Source: Schistosoma mansoni (Eukaryota > Platyhelminthes > Trematoda > Strigeidida > Schistosomatidae). Taken from it: a stretch of DNA of 64,000 nt. The notes below the pieces were generated by a model. The model did not search any database. It was given only the letters and a program-made list of their open reading frames with translations, and was not told the origin of the DNA. The stretch's first letter is position 1. Each line of letters begins with the position of its first letter. This document shows, in pieces, positions 13,601 to 26,000 of the stretch. The position numbers were made by a program, and so were the translations under genes. The stretch is taken from contig NW_017386050.1 in the NCBI RefSeq assembly GCF_000237925.1, positions 62,001 to 126,000 on the forward strand, read 5' to 3'.

Positions 13601-16600
13601 GATTGCAATTCAACACTTGTAATTCCTGGGCTCTTTTATCATGTACATTGTGTTTTCTTGTAGTCATTTCAATAATATTTAATCCCTAAAGTTCTTTAGC
13701 TTATGAAATGAAATGAAAATACTTTCATGCTCCTATAATGTTTTTATTATAGTTTCTCATCTAACGACAATTCTGTGTGTAAAACTGAATAGAATTATCT
13801 ATGCTAGTAATTGTTACCGTTATGGGGAGTTAGAGGGAACATTCATGACGTGGGTTTCATAATGTGTTGGAGTGTAGACAAAAAACTTATTCCGGCCAAT
13901 ACCTTAACATTGTTTTGTAAACAAGTCATATATATATCTTAACGTATCATGTAGCCAGGATGTAACAATATGTTTTTAGTTTATCACGTTTTCCCCTATC
14001 CAAAGAAATGTATGCACGTAAATTGTGTTATTACTTCTCATGAGAGCATTTGGTAATTTACTACCAATGAATTGTATAGTTACATGATTCATTCCATTTG
14101 AAATTCATCCACTAGTTAATGTTAACTTTAGCTGATTTCTAACAATCTAGAGGTTATTCTCTAGAGAATCAACAATGGATCTAAATAAAAATATATATGT
14201 GGTTATATTAAGCCTATCTTCTTAAAAATTGGCTTTAAAGGCGATGGAATAGGTGGAAAGATTGCTTTTAGACTGGAGGAAATACTAAAAAGGAGGTATC
14301 AAGCGGCTGATTTCCCCTCTCTATATATCAGACAAATCAAGCGTGGGAAAGCAGTAGGACCTGACAATATACCAGCTGAAGCACTGAAGTCAGACATAGA
14401 AGTGCCTGCAAACATGTTCAACATTCCACTCAGATAGATTTGAGAGAAAAAACAAGGGGCTACGGATTGAAAAGAAGGACACCTCATCAAGATACCAAAG
14501 AAAGATCTGAGCAAATGTGAAAACTACAGAGGCATCGCACTACTGTCAGTACCGGGAAAATTTTTCAACAGAGTGTTGCTGAACCGGATGAAAGATTCAG
14601 TGGATGCCCAACTTCGAGATCAACAGGCTGGATTCCGTAAGGATCGGCCGTGCACTGATCAAATCGCGACATTATGGATCATCGTTAAACTATATACATA
14701 TCAACTTCCTTGACTATTAGAAGGCGTTTAACAGTATGGATAGGTGAACATTATAGAAGCTTCTTGGACACTATGGTGTGCCTGAGAAGATCGTCAAAAT
14801 CATCCGGAATTCATACGGTGGACAACACTGCAAAGTTGTTCTTGGAGGACAGCTGATAGATGCATTCCAAGTAAGGACCGGTGTAAGACAAGACTGTTTA
14901 CTCTCCCACTTCCTCTTTCTTCTGGGGATTAACTCGACCTCGACATCTGACAGGAAGCACGAAATACAGTGAACAGCTCGGAATCAACTAGATGATTCGG
15001 ACTTCGCAGATCACCTAGCCCTTCTATCTCATACACACGAACAAATGCAAATGAAGACAACTAGTGTAGTAGCAGCCTTTGCATCAATAGGCCTCAACGT
15101 ACACAAGAGAAAAAGCAAGATCCTCAAACACTATACAGAGAGCACCAATCTAATCACACCTGATGGGGCAACTCTGAAAGAGCTGGAATCTTTCACGTAC
15201 CTGGACAGCATCGATGAATAAGGAGAACCCAATTCACACATAAAAGCGAGAAATGGAAAAGCAAGGACAGTATTCCTATAGTTGAGAAACATATGGGACT
15301 CAAACCAACTGTCAACCAATATAGGAATCCGAATCCTTGATGCGAACGTCAAGACAGTTCTACTGTACAGAGCTCAAACATGGAGAACTACTACAACCAT
15401 CGTCAAAAAGGTTCAAGTATTTCTAAACAGTTGTCTACTGAAGATACTCAATGTGCTTTGGCCAGAAACCATCCGCATTACCCTACTGTAGGAGAGAACA
15501 ATCCAGCTTCCATCTGAAGAGGGAATTGGGAAGAAACGCTGTAGATGGATAGGGCGTACATTACGAAAATCACCAAACTGCATAAGGGGTCAAGCACTTA
15601 CTTGAAATCCGGAAGGGAAACAGAAAAGAGAAAGATGGAAGAACACATTGCATTGGGAATCGGTAGCAGACGTCGAAAGGATGAAAAACAACTGGAAACA
15701 AGTGGAAAGCATTGACCAGGACAAAGTTGGATGGAGAATGCTGGTGAGAGACCTATGCTCCTCCACTAGGGGTAACAGGCATAAGTAGATAAGTGTTGCA
15801 ATTCGTTATTGTGGAAGAGCCCGTCTAACCTTTGTCCATCGGTTAGGTCACTACATTTAAAAATAGCGTTTTTTAAAAATGTTATAAGATTCGGAAATAT
15901 CACTAGTAGACATACTAGGTGTAAATTACCCATGGAAATCGCACGGTACTGCCTTTACTACTGAGAGGAATCGCGCACATGGATCTGTCAGGCTGTACTA
16001 GCGTAAGTAAGCTGCTTAAAAACAGAACCAGGCTTCGTTGTTGAGTTGAAAAGTAGGGAGCGTAAAAGTTGCAATCTTCAAGAGTTTGAGTGTGTTTTCT
16101 GACTTTACGAAAATAGAATATCTAAAAGGGGGGTATATCCGAAGATATAAAATAATATGAGCTTTGAAAAATATATGTAATGTTGTGACAAATAACAGAC
16201 TCACAGTTTCCGTTTGGCATACTAGACCACATCAAACACAATGTGGATATTCAGGGTTTGACAACGCCTTTGTCTGTAGCATCCTTTTGATTGAAAGTTT
16301 CCAAAACCAGGGATGAAGGGGTTCAAAGATATATTTGGAAGGTTGTCAATATGTGGAGAAGCGTCTGATTTAAGCTAGCTACTTGTTGCGAGAGATGCGT
16401 AGGACGGCCTATCCAATGGTAATCTGGTGTGGATGCATGACTGAGCTCCTTCAGCTAAAGTGTGCCCGGCTAAACTAACAAGTTCAGTACTAATGTCGAA
16501 AACTTAGAGAACTATCTATTTTGGAGGGTCTATTTACTGCTACAATGCAAATTTACTGCCTTATATTAAAATTTATTCAATCTTTCATTTACACGTTCTA

Positions 16601-17161
16601 TATTTTATAAAGATCTATGTAAATCTATTCATTCCTTACTAACTGTTAATGTAAATATCCGCTCTGATCTAATATCAATGTTCCCTAGATCGTCAATAAT
16701 GATTATTCAATCTAATTAATATCATTATTATCAGAAGGGGTTTTGTGGAGCTTTAGTATTTTCATAGTTGAAAGCGTGAGTCAATTGAAGTTAGACCACC
16801 ATGGAAAACCTGGAAGCACTGGACGACCGTTTCCTCCTATTATGGGACTCTTCAGCAGTGCAAATCCACGATCCCGCACTCGCGGCCGTCCAGTGCTCCC
16901 AGGTTTTCCATGGTGGTCTAGTTTCAATTGACTCACGCTTTCAACTATAATAATTAATATCAGTTTAAAATACAACCAAATAATCTTCAAATACTGTTCT
17001 ATTCTACTTTCTTTTTCATATTCATTTCTCATTTTAATTTTAGATTAACAAAAACCAAATCAGAATTTATTAAAATTATGAATGAATTAAATCTTCCTTT
17101 ACCAAAACAAATGGAACGTGCTATTCCATTGAATCTTAAATGTGGTATCAATGATGAATAA
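10484..17161 (+). CDS. ETHE1: ETHE1 persulfide dioxygenase (four exons)
   Basis: Joined exons 10484-10648, 12695-12899, 13167-13407 and 17044-17161 give 729 nt, 242 residues plus stop, with GT/AG borders and matching phases throughout. The protein is a metallo-beta-lactamase-fold non-haem iron enzyme that oxidises glutathione persulfide to sulfite plus glutathione in mitochondrial sulfide catabolism. Residues 69-75 read THLHADH; His125 lies in PGHTSGC and Asp144 in [16 protein letters not shown], so the three iron ligands known for ETHE1 (two His, one Asp) are present, as is the substrate-pocket Arg in GCGRTDF. The length is near the human 254 residues, but the N-terminus is shorter and lacks an obvious mitochondrial presequence. 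Introns are about 2.0, 0.27 and 3.6 kb; the third is loaded with transposon debris. AATAAA overlaps the stop codon (17157-17162) and may serve polyadenylation. Glyoxalase II is a less likely alternative because of the GCGRTDF and PAHDY blocks. Confidence 0.95.
10649..12694 (+). other. ETHE1 intron 1
   Basis: A 2.0-kb intron (GTAGGT ... AATGTAG). It contains a solo-LTR-like repeat at 11093-11394. A weak tRNA-like stretch at about 12186-12250, with TAGGTTCGAATAC as box-B-like core, is probably a decayed SINE. The rest is unremarkable AT-rich DNA. Confidence 0.8.
11093..11394. repeat. Solo-LTR-like repeat, family 3, copy 1
   Basis: A 302-bp repeat beginning TGTAGTGAAC and ending ACCGCA, flanked by CTAG on both sides (11089-11092, 11395-11398). 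It is shared with 54700-55515, 56028-56417 and, more diverged, 63115-63400. TG...CA ends and a 4-bp duplication suggest a solo LTR of a Ty3/Gypsy element, but no internal region is present to prove it. Confidence 0.65.
12695..12899 (+). CDS. ETHE1: ETHE1 exon 2
   Basis: Codes for residues 56-123 plus one base of Gly124. It carries the metal-binding [16 protein letters not shown] block. The acceptor is AATGTAG ending 12694 and the donor GTAGGC at 12900. The join to exon 1 keeps family spacing with no missing residues. Confidence 0.93.
13167..13407 (+). CDS. ETHE1: ETHE1 exon 3
   Basis: Completes Gly124 and encodes [30 protein letters not shown] and the [20 protein letters not shown] block. 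The acceptor is TTATAG ending 13166; the donor is GTAAGT at 13408. It ends in the middle of an Arg codon that exon 4 completes. Confidence 0.94.
13856..13935 (+). repeat. Short unassigned repeat shared with 47627-47705
   Basis: About 80 bp are nearly identical to 47627-47705. Both copies keep the same open frame, with WSVDK and [11 protein letters not shown] in common, ending in a TA-rich tract. It is probably part of a dispersed element; I could not identify the family. Confidence 0.55.
14226..15790 (+). mobile_element. 5'-truncated, decayed RTE-type LINE
   Basis: Broken frames give RTE reverse-transcriptase blocks in order: [20 protein letters not shown] (about 14330-14390), [12 protein letters not shown] and [19 protein letters not shown] (about 14580-14640), [15 protein letters not shown] (about 14778) and the C-terminal thumb. 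The 3' end reads [17 protein letters not shown] before a short TAAGTAGATAAG tail. It matches the - strand LINE at 50102-53300. Several stops and frameshifts are present; it lacks the endonuclease domain and is dead. Confidence 0.88.
16725..16950 (-). repeat. Palindromic hammerhead SINE, family 2
   Basis: Starts TTATCAGAAGGGGTTTTGTGG and ends in the inverted arm; the two arms (CACCATGGAAAACCTGGAAG and its complement) fold back on each other. TAATTAATATCA flanks both sides (16713-16724 and 16951-16962), a 12-bp target duplication. A - strand hammerhead at 16816-16861 has stem I GCACUG/CAGUGC and core CUGAAGAG, but the base closing stem II before GAAA is changed from C to G, so activity would be weakened. 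The right arm carries only the 3' half of a ribozyme. Confidence 0.85.
17044..17161 (+). CDS. ETHE1: ETHE1 exon 4
   Basis: Encodes the C-terminal part from Arg (split codon) through [16 protein letters not shown] to the stop TAA at 17159-17161. The human protein has the matching EEFVKIMGNLNLPKPQQ. The acceptor is TTTTAG ending 17043. Confidence 0.92.
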
Positions 17162-17677
17162 AGATAGTTAATTCTTAAGTGAGATATATTCATTCATTTT
17201 CTCAGTCAATTTACTTTGTTTAAAAGTGTCCAATTTTACCTATAACATAGTGTAACACTCATCTACAGAAACCATCTCCACATAAGTGACTTTCATTTAT
17301 TATAAACACCCTGTTTCCATGACGTAACTTAAGTTTTGTTTATTATATTATTTCTATGATATGGAATCGTCTTCCAATGTTTCTATTAGATATTTACTTT
17401 AAGCCTAAAATTTATTATCCTAATTTTCAGCTGATCAATATTCAATTGCCTATTTTGTGCACTAACTCTTAACTATTAATATTGCCTTTAATGTATTGAT
17501 TTTTTTTTCAGTATTTTTCTTCATATCTCTTCTCATCTGTCAATATAATTGATTAAATTATCATTTCGAATATTGATTTATTATTCTTTATTTGTGAAAC
17601 ATGAATTGATCAGTAAGCAAAGCTTAGCTTTTTTAGAAGAAAACAAAGTGAAGTTCATTTGGTAAACATCATCTGAT

Positions 17678-18188
17678 TGTTATATCGATTGCGTGCTCTT
17701 CTTAATATATGAACATGCTGATCCCCGCCAATCAGAGAGGAGCGAATTATCGATCAGAGCTATGATATACAAAAGCTGTATGAGCAGTCTTGAGTACTAC
17801 TCGGTCCTGCTTTCTGCCTAGCCCAGTCAATTAAGTCCAGAACACCAATAACAGCCTCTGCAATATGAATCATTATTCTCAAACATACTGGGTTTATATA
17901 CCAAACAAACTGACCACATCGTACCATAAAATAGAAAATAACATTTGTGCAAGATTTGGCCAAATGTGGCTGTGAATGTGGGGAACAGTAATTAACGGAC
18001 TAGGGATAACTCAAGAATGGTGAATCGTATAATAATAGTCTATAGTTCAAAATAAAGCTTATAATTAGAGGAACAGGAATATGAATAGTTTAGTTACTTA
18101 ACAATTATACAATAGGAAATAGACATATCATATTAGTCCATAAATAGTCCTCAAAGTTACCATTCATAATTCTCCACGGGATACAACA
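17678..18188 (-). repeat. Solo LTR, family 2 (TGTTGTATCC type)
   Basis: Read on the - strand this 511-bp repeat starts TGTTGTATCCCGTGG and ends CGATATAACA. TGAT flanks both sides (17674-17677, 18189-18192). Related copies are at 33024-33434, 40966-41473 and 56772-57272, all in the same orientation; at 40966-41473 a polypurine tract precedes the start, which fixes the - orientation. It lies about 0.5 kb after ETHE1. An old LTR-element fossil. Confidence 0.8.
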
Positions 18189-19903
18189 TGATGGATTGAT
18201 TTAGTGTGTTAGGGAAACAGTAACGATTAAAAGCCCTGTTATGTACTATGGTCCGACTCAGTTACACTTCCTATGGTTGACTAGACCCAGTACACAAATG
18301 AAATGATTGAGAAGGTATATTTGCCAAACTTAATTACAGTGTACACAAATCATAGTTATGTATACATTTATCTTTCAAACTGAGACAAGGATATGTAGTC
18401 AGAGACATTGATTGGGTGCATAATCATCTTCTTTCAATAGCATATCCCGTCTATAATTCCTCATCTACTGTTAGGTCATAAGACGGTACATCAACTATCT
18501 GGCTTCTAGAAAGTCGTATGACATGTCAAGACTGCCTGAACAATTTAAAATCATGTACTGCTCTACGTGATTCCATATGGAAGGCGAATAAGTTATCATC
18601 ATTAACCCTTATGCAAAATTTGTAGCTCAAAGCTGAATGCACAAACATTTTTTCTTAGTTATTGTAGTGAATTAGTCTTAACATTAAAGTGCAATTTAGG
18701 CAGTAAGTTGCAAATCAATGCCTTCCCTTACTTTCAATCGTTTGGGGACCCGTTTAGTATTACTGCGCCTCGGACATAGAATCTGATAATATATCCATAA
18801 AAAGTAAGTATAAGAAAGTAACGGATAAGTGAGTTATACTTAATTATTTAGTTAGTTACTACCATTTCGATGTCCTCATAAATTTAGTGAATCACTCAAT
18901 ATTATGACGACCTTTGAGCAAAAACTTAGTTTAGATAAGTGTATAAAGGCCTCTATGAGATTATTGGTCCTAGAAAACACACAGTAAAGTAACAACTCAA
19001 TATCAGATAAAGAATGTATGCATATATGATTGTAATCAATAATATACATTAAGGTAAACAAGTCGATAGTTTTTTATGTCAATCGGTAATTAAAATTAGG
19101 GGCGTTGGAACAGGGTGACATCGAAATGACTGGTTCTCTTCTCCTTACCTTTAAAGATAATTTTTTAGAGTCTAGCTATAAATATTAAAAAAGAACAGTG
19201 GTTAATTTAGATGTCGATATATGTGAACATATGATGTAGGCGCACCCTTTTCCTACAGATACCTTAAGACGTAACATTCAGAGAAATAAATTATCTCTTG
19301 TAACCAGTTTCGAGATTGAATTTACCTTAATGATAACATGGTTACTAGAGCTCATTTTTGTTAGAAAGGTAATCACTGCAGAATTTGTTAGCTTTTATAT
19401 CCTTAAAACAACAATCATTGAGGATACCATTTTAAAAATTGTCAATATTATTGGGAGACAGGCTTTGAGGACTGCGAAATAGGAAGGTATGGTAAATTGT
19501 TCATCATTGTGGCGACAGTCAAGAATAACGAATTCAAACCACAGTTGTTTTAACGTTATTTGTACGGTACATGACTTCATGTTAAATGTTTGTTCTGGTT
19601 TTCGGTATGATAGAGATTTGTAGCTTAGGATGAGGTTTTAAAGGAAGTTGTGCTTTCTGAGCTGGATGGTGTAAACGTGACGCGTACATTTCTAGACAAA
19701 ATCGATATTCTGAGGAAGCCATGTTCTATGGAAATAGTATACATCGTTCTACGTACCTGCCGTGTTAACTGACCCTGAATGTTCAGCATCATCATATATT
19801 GAAATTCTGAAATGTATTTATCAATAGTTCAGTGGCAACATTCGAATAATTCCCGATGGTTTCAATCTTGTCAATCAAAACTACTAATAGTATATGCATT
19901 TTT

Positions 19904-19949
<46 letters not shown>

Positions 19950-22343
19950 CTATCACTAAGTGAACAAATAGTACGTCTAAGTGACAATAAAGGTGTATTT
20001 TCAAATGTAAGTCTGATCACTTATTCGTTAGTTATGTTGGTCAAGGTTATCCACAATTTTCCATAAGTGTTTAATGTTCAACATTTATTGGATGGGTGTA
20101 ATTTTCGTTAATGATTTCATTTCAAATATATAACTCTCACTAGATTTTCGTTTTCCATCTACCATGTTAAGCTATACTAAAACGATATGTTTACATGAGA
20201 CAGTAATTGGATTGTTGAAATGAAACTTCTAGGGTAAATTACACTAATGTGCAACACTCACCTACTAAATGAACTGTAAAATAACAGATACATCACGTTT
20301 ATCGAATATTGAAAAAGGGTAGTGATAATCTCACTTGTTATGTTCGCTAGTTTTTAAAACAAAATAGATATCTGAAAATGGGAAGTTATAATATTTATAT
20401 TATGAGATAATCATTGGGTTAATGGTTTAGGGTTTATGAGAAATATAAAATTTACAGACTGAGCAGAAGAGAAACCAAGCTTATTTCTTATCATTGGAGC
20501 AGGAATAATAGACTTAATGAACATTTAGATCTTGATGGTTCCTCGAAAAAAATTTCTGAAGCCGTAGAAATGCTGGATATAGTTTAACTAGTCAGGAATC
20601 TCTAGAAAATTTTGAAAAACTATGAATCACATTTTCATGATTTTGAGAGGATAATAGCTAAACTTTTTATCGATCTTAGTGTTTCTTTCAGATGCTTCTA
20701 TAATCTCGTTAATACTCTTGTTTTCTGAATATAAACTAACCTTTGAATTCATATCGCTTCCATACTTCTCGCGTTCTGTTTACTGTTCTGGGTTCAAAAG
20801 TATTACACTACTAGAGACTACGAAGTCGATTACAAACCAATCACATACTAGAAATATCTTAACAACCTAAAGAAATATGAAGAAATAAGATTTAAACTGT
20901 TACTTTCTGTGTATTAAATGTACTTGATTTCCAGTCTGAAAAATTTTGTTACCTTATATACAATGACATTATATCCCAACTATTTGGTATGAAAATATCA
21001 CGTGAGCTTCGGTACTCTAAGGTATTGAGTTCGATCCCCTGATGAGTTAATCAGTCCTTAGCTAAGAATTTAAAACCATTCACAACTTCCATGTTTTCGT
21101 ATGTATTTATAACCAACGTAAACTTGAAAAATACTTAATGTTTACAATTTTTGTATAAACAGTTCAATAACTGGTAACCTTACCTTATGAAATCACTAGA
21201 AATATACATATGTCACAGTCCTGTCCAAAGCCTGCAAGGTATGAAACGCTTCAAATATAACATTGTTATCAGGAACATAATTTAGTAACTTCAGTGATAT
21301 CATTACTACTGGAGTTCTTGAAAAATGAAGGACGTTGTTAGTAAATACTAATTTAAACGTTGTTTGATAAATACAACGCCATTCTGTAGTAACCTCCTGA
21401 CATTTACTACGACTATTCCCGAACGAAGTATTCTCTCAAGGAATATCAACCAACGATTTAAAACGCTCGAGTCAAACATGAGCAGAGCTCTGTCAAATTA
21501 TTCCTTAGCATATTTTCATTCTGTTTAATAAGGAAGTTCAGAAATTATGTTGTAGCAACTTGACTACTAACAAAGTGTAAGTAGTAATATTTTGTTGCAA
21601 AACTACTGATGGGACAAGCGCACTGAGAATAAATTTGTTGTAAAATATACTTTCATTTGGACTGACAGTCAAAATGAAGTAAACATACCATTAAATTATG
21701 CAGCACCAGTTTTGAAGTAGCATTATATTACGTCAAGTGAAAGAAAAAATCTGATATTTTTCAATCAATCTAAAAGGTGAATTATTTATAGTTTAGCTCA
21801 AAATCTAATGCAAAGAATTAACGTTATAAGGAAAAAGACAGGCCTTACTTGGTTGCTTGGATATTTGCACACTCTTCACTTGTATTGTTATACCTAACAT
21901 ACGTTCTATTTATGATTTTATGTGAAACATATGCAGTACACAAGCCGACTGGATTATCTTTTATCAAAGTTGATTTTATATCGAATTCAAAAATATGGAG
22001 TATCTGAAATAGGATAATTTGGTGCACATGATAAAATTTGCCTGCAGATGTTATGAAGAGTTTGTTGGTTTCTTTTTTAACCCATCAATTTGACCAAACA
22101 ATTGTATTTACAAGAAGACTGATTTGTTTTTAAATCCTTGCTCATTCAAAGCAAACTTATAACAGACTTGATTTGAATATCTCGTTAGTAAGAAATAACT
22201 GATACATCATGAAATTTGAGTATTTAGTTTTCTATAAGTTACCACTAGAAAAACCTTTTGAAAGTGATTTCCGCTTAAACCTGAAATTTTGATTCTTTAA
22301 CTATAAAAATGTATTGATTCCCTTACAGTAAGGTTAGCATAAT
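18189..22343. other. Gene-free AT-rich intergenic stretch
   Basis: No frame with family resemblance was seen. Contents: a (TA)n microsatellite at about 19905-19942; a diverged relative of the fold-back at 31535-31710 (about 19615-19700, sharing the pattern TGTAGCT ... CTTTCTGAG.TGGATGGT); and a weak box-B-like GAGTTCGATCCCC near 21047. This region separates ETHE1 from the CNB gene. Confidence 0.6.
19905..19942. repeat. (TA)n microsatellite
   Basis: An uninterrupted TA dinucleotide run; short reading frames across it on both strands (repeating Tyr-Ile) are artefacts. Confidence 0.95.
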
Positions 22344-22356
22344 CTTCTATGTAACA

Positions 22357-22656
22357 TTCAGTTGGTATTATTTGTTTGAATCTTCCCATTGATGTTTAGG
22401 ACTGCAATTGATCAGTCTCTTATTGGCATATGTACATACTGTTGTGTTGCCTCGATATAGCCTTAATTCACAAGCATTATAAGCAAAGATGGATAGTGGA
22501 TAACACGATGGCGTTTGAAGCGAAAAGTACTGGGCTAGAGTCCCAGAGTGAACATCAACTCTCAGATGCAGGTACATCCAGCTGACGAGTCGCAAATAGG
22601 ATGAAACGGGCGTCCTGAATTCCACTTCTAGCCACTATCCATCTTTACTTATAATG
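22357..22656 (+). repeat. Hammerhead SINE, family 1 (Sm-alpha-like), copy 1
   Basis: Bounded by CTTCTATGTAACA / CTTCTATCTAACA (22344-22356, 22657-22669; one mismatch), a 13-bp target duplication. The first ~140 bp (head, GGTATTATTTGTTTGAATC) is followed by a tRNA-like segment and a hammerhead at 22576-22620 (ATCCAG ... CTGACGAG ... GAAAC ... CTGAAT). The stem II and stem I partners are mutated and box B is damaged, so it is likely inactive. The head is inverted relative to the body when compared with the copies at 26978 and 61110. Confidence 0.88.
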
Positions 22657-22964
22657 CTTCTATCTAACAGTTATCCTCTTTGAGTGCTAGAAAACAAATC
22701 CAATGATAAATATGGTGTTAGTTATGCTTTTTTAAAATGATTCCTAAAATTTTAAAGACATTTTATGGATAAAAGCAAATTCATTTCACTAATTTAACTC
22801 GAAATCATAAATGACAATATGTTCTATAATTCAGTTGAAAAGTATTTACGAGCGATATGATTGGATAAAAAAATCAACCAATCAGAATTAAACTACACAA
22901 AAAGAAATAATTCACTTTAAATTGTTGAATTTTTAATACTTTAAAACAATTTAATGTATGAAAA

Positions 22965-23097
22965 ATGAAACAACCACTTTCTAATGATTTAGTGGAAGTT
23001 TTAAATAAACCAAATAATATGAGAACAGCTATTGAAATAAGGCATATAGCAATATGGTTTAAAGAGAATATTATGGCATTTAAAGATGTTTCTATAG
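22965..23097 (+). CDS. CNB-protein exon 1
   Basis: Codes for residues 1-44 ([31 protein letters not shown]), the N-terminal helix pattern (RT..EI..I..W) that precedes many CNB domains. The donor is GTATGT at 23098 (phase 1). An in-frame TGA at 22959-22961 supports the ATG at 22965. Confidence 0.75.
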
Positions 23098-26000
23098 GTA
23101 TGTTTACTTATATAATTTGATATTATGGTATATAATAAGTTGAAATTGATTTTGATTACTTACAATCATGTTGAAATGTGTAGAGTTACATAAAGAATTG
23201 ATATTACTTAAATAACTACTGAAAATCAAATGTATTGGACTCTAGGTGACATGGCTCAGAATCGATCACAATGGCGCAGGTGTATATACTCTTTATCTTC
23301 CCTTAAACTTTGAGATTAAAATTGCTTCATATCTGTGTTTCCATACTGTATCTTTATATACAACCTTTCTTTTACATATTAACACCACTAAATTAACTAC
23401 TTTTATGAATTCGGTGTTCATCTTGTTGTGCTAACGAGGTATGGCAACTTGGACCGATGCATAAATGTGCCTGATCCTACGTTGTATCTGACTGACTGAC
23501 TGAAATGTATTGGACTACTGTTTTAATGTTATATATAGGATTTTGCAACAGTTTATCCCTAAGAAAAATTGGGGATTGGTTCACATTTTTTATCTACAAC
23601 TGATTAATTATATATGATGTGATCAATAGTCATATGGTCGGGTCTCCTTCTCATCGGTAACAGTGTGATTTAACGTATATAGATCTAATCAATTATTCAA
23701 TAATTGATACTACTTATTTTAATTTCCGGTTTAGTTTTTGGTTCTGTCAGTAGTCTTCTGCTGATTCATTGGTCAGTAATAATGATTTCAGTATCCTATA
23801 GTTCACGAAATGGATATTAGTCTTTTATAGATAAATCAACAATTGGTAAGTTGCACAATAAGTTTAATTGTGTTCGAATGGAGAAGGAACTAACTGGATT
23901 GTGTTTAAAAACTCTTGACAGATGATAGCTTGGCTTAAATTGACCAATAACTTCAACCATTAAAATGTAGATCTGTCAGTAAGAGGTTAAGGAGATTGCT
24001 AAATTTCATTGGAATTAAGAACCGACCTAAGTTAGACAACTATCGAAAACCTGGAAGCACTAAACGGCTGAAGAAAATAGATCATCGCATAATGTCAAGG
24101 ATTGACTAAAGTTGGGCATCAACATAGTTGAATCCTAGCCCAGTCATCTGAAAGTTAGGCATTTGCAAGAGAGACCGAGGGTCTTTTGTTTGATTTCCCC
24201 GCGTTGAGTCATGGGTAGACTTTGCTGAGAAGTTCCTTCTAGGACGAAACAGTCGTCTAGTGCTTCCAGGTTTCCAGTCACTGTCTAACCTAGGACGCTT
24301 CATGACCTCAATGAAATGTAGATTCAATATATAGATTGTTACACTGGATACAATTATTGTTTCATTCCATATAAATTTTAACTAGAAAAATAGAAATAAT
24401 CAACGTTAACAGAGCAGCAGATTTGTTTAATTCATTCAATTTATCAAGTTGGTTTTTATTAGTTAAATGGTCCCCATAAACCATGGGATACTGAATAGAT
24501 ATTTCATTTAAAGTTTGAATCATTCCTAACAGATACCCACAATCTTAGATAATATTATCGAATTCGCTAACCTTAACGTTTAACAGAGAGCATAGTACAA
24601 TTAATCTAAACTTAATACATGTATCAATTATCCCTTATGTGAGTAACAATGAATAGTTTTAAAAAGATTTGTTAAAATTTCAGTCAGAAATTGTAACCTG
24701 TAAAAATGAGGTAATCATATAACTTGGTGAATTAGTTATATTGTTTTTGGTTATAACAGATTCATCATACAATATTGTAAATTATCTTTATCTACTTTTG
24801 TTATTGATTAATTAAAGTCTATGAATGCCCAGTTCAATTTATTTAAACTTCAATTATTGATCAGTGTAATCGAAGTATATTCAGCTTAATGTATTTAAAC
24901 ATAAGTTTATCCTCGTTCTTAGTTTATAATAACCCTTCATCTGTTTGTCTTCTTTACCTTACATTGAACCATTTCAGTTATTGCTCAGTTATATAACATG
25001 ATTAATAGATTTCAATTATTATCAGAAGGGGTTTTCTTTAGAGATTTTAGTAGTTTTATGGTTGAAATCATGAGTCACTTGAAGCTAGACCACCATGAAA
25101 AACCTGGAAGCACTGGAAGGCTGTTTCGTCCTATTTTGGGACTCCTCAGCAGTGCGCATCCACGATCCCGTCTCGCGAAATTCGAACCCAGGACACCGCT
25201 GGATGCCGACTCGGTGGTCTAGAGGTTAAACGCTCGCGCGTGAGACTGATAGGTCCTGTATTCGAATCTCGCGAGGCGGAATCGTGGATGTGTACTGCTG
25301 AGGAGTTCCACAATAGGACGAGACGGTCATCCAGTGCTTCCAGGTTTTCCATGGTTGTCTAGCTTCAATTGACTCATGACTTCAACCATAAGATTTCAAT
25401 TGTACCAACTGTAAGGTTGTCATTAACTGAATAATTTGAATGATCATCGTCTAAAATCAGTAATTTACTGAAGTTAAAAATGTGAACTTTTGGTGTTGTA
25501 TACGTACTACTGATGAGACTTAGACTATAAGATGATACCATTTTCTAGCTTCTATTAGTTCTTCAGATGATGGTAATCTTTGATAAGAACTGTCTTCTAA
25601 TTTATTTGGTTCTTTTACAAAGTTTATAATAAGGTATATTTCATAAATCAAATATGAAATTGCAGTTCTTTGAAGCATCATGTTTGTTAGATCAGTGTTA
25701 CAAAATTAACTATTATAAGTAGAAATTGAATTGTCAACGTTTAAAATACTCTTGGTAATTCTGTATTTAGTCGGTTGCATCAATAATCAGCTAATGAAAC
25801 CAATGTCCAACAATGAAACAAAGTACAAGAGCTGGGGTTATAAAAACAAAGCAGTACAAAAATGAGTTTTAACTATGCTGAGAGTGAAGCTGTTGTTCAG
25901 CAATAGAGCTTGAAGGTGACTGCACAATATGGTGAGTTGATTAAGGTTAGAAATGTAAATCACTGGATCCTAACTCAGAAGTCTAACAGTAATATTCTTA

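Larger units (their letters stand above)
13408..17043 (+). other. ETHE1 intron 3
   Basis: A 3.6-kb intron containing a short unassigned repeat (13856-13935), a 5'-truncated RTE LINE (about 14226-15790) and a palindromic hammerhead SINE (16725-16950). All sit on ordinary GTAAGT ... TTTTAG borders. Confidence 0.85.

Noticed and set aside
19792-20066. Frames on both strands across the (TA)n run
   Set aside because: Artefacts of the microsatellite (repeating Tyr-Ile).
25214-25275. tRNA gene within the family 2 SINE
   Set aside because: Boxes A and B are present, but no full cloverleaf with acceptor stem can be drawn and the sequence recurs in SINE copies; it is a SINE promoter.
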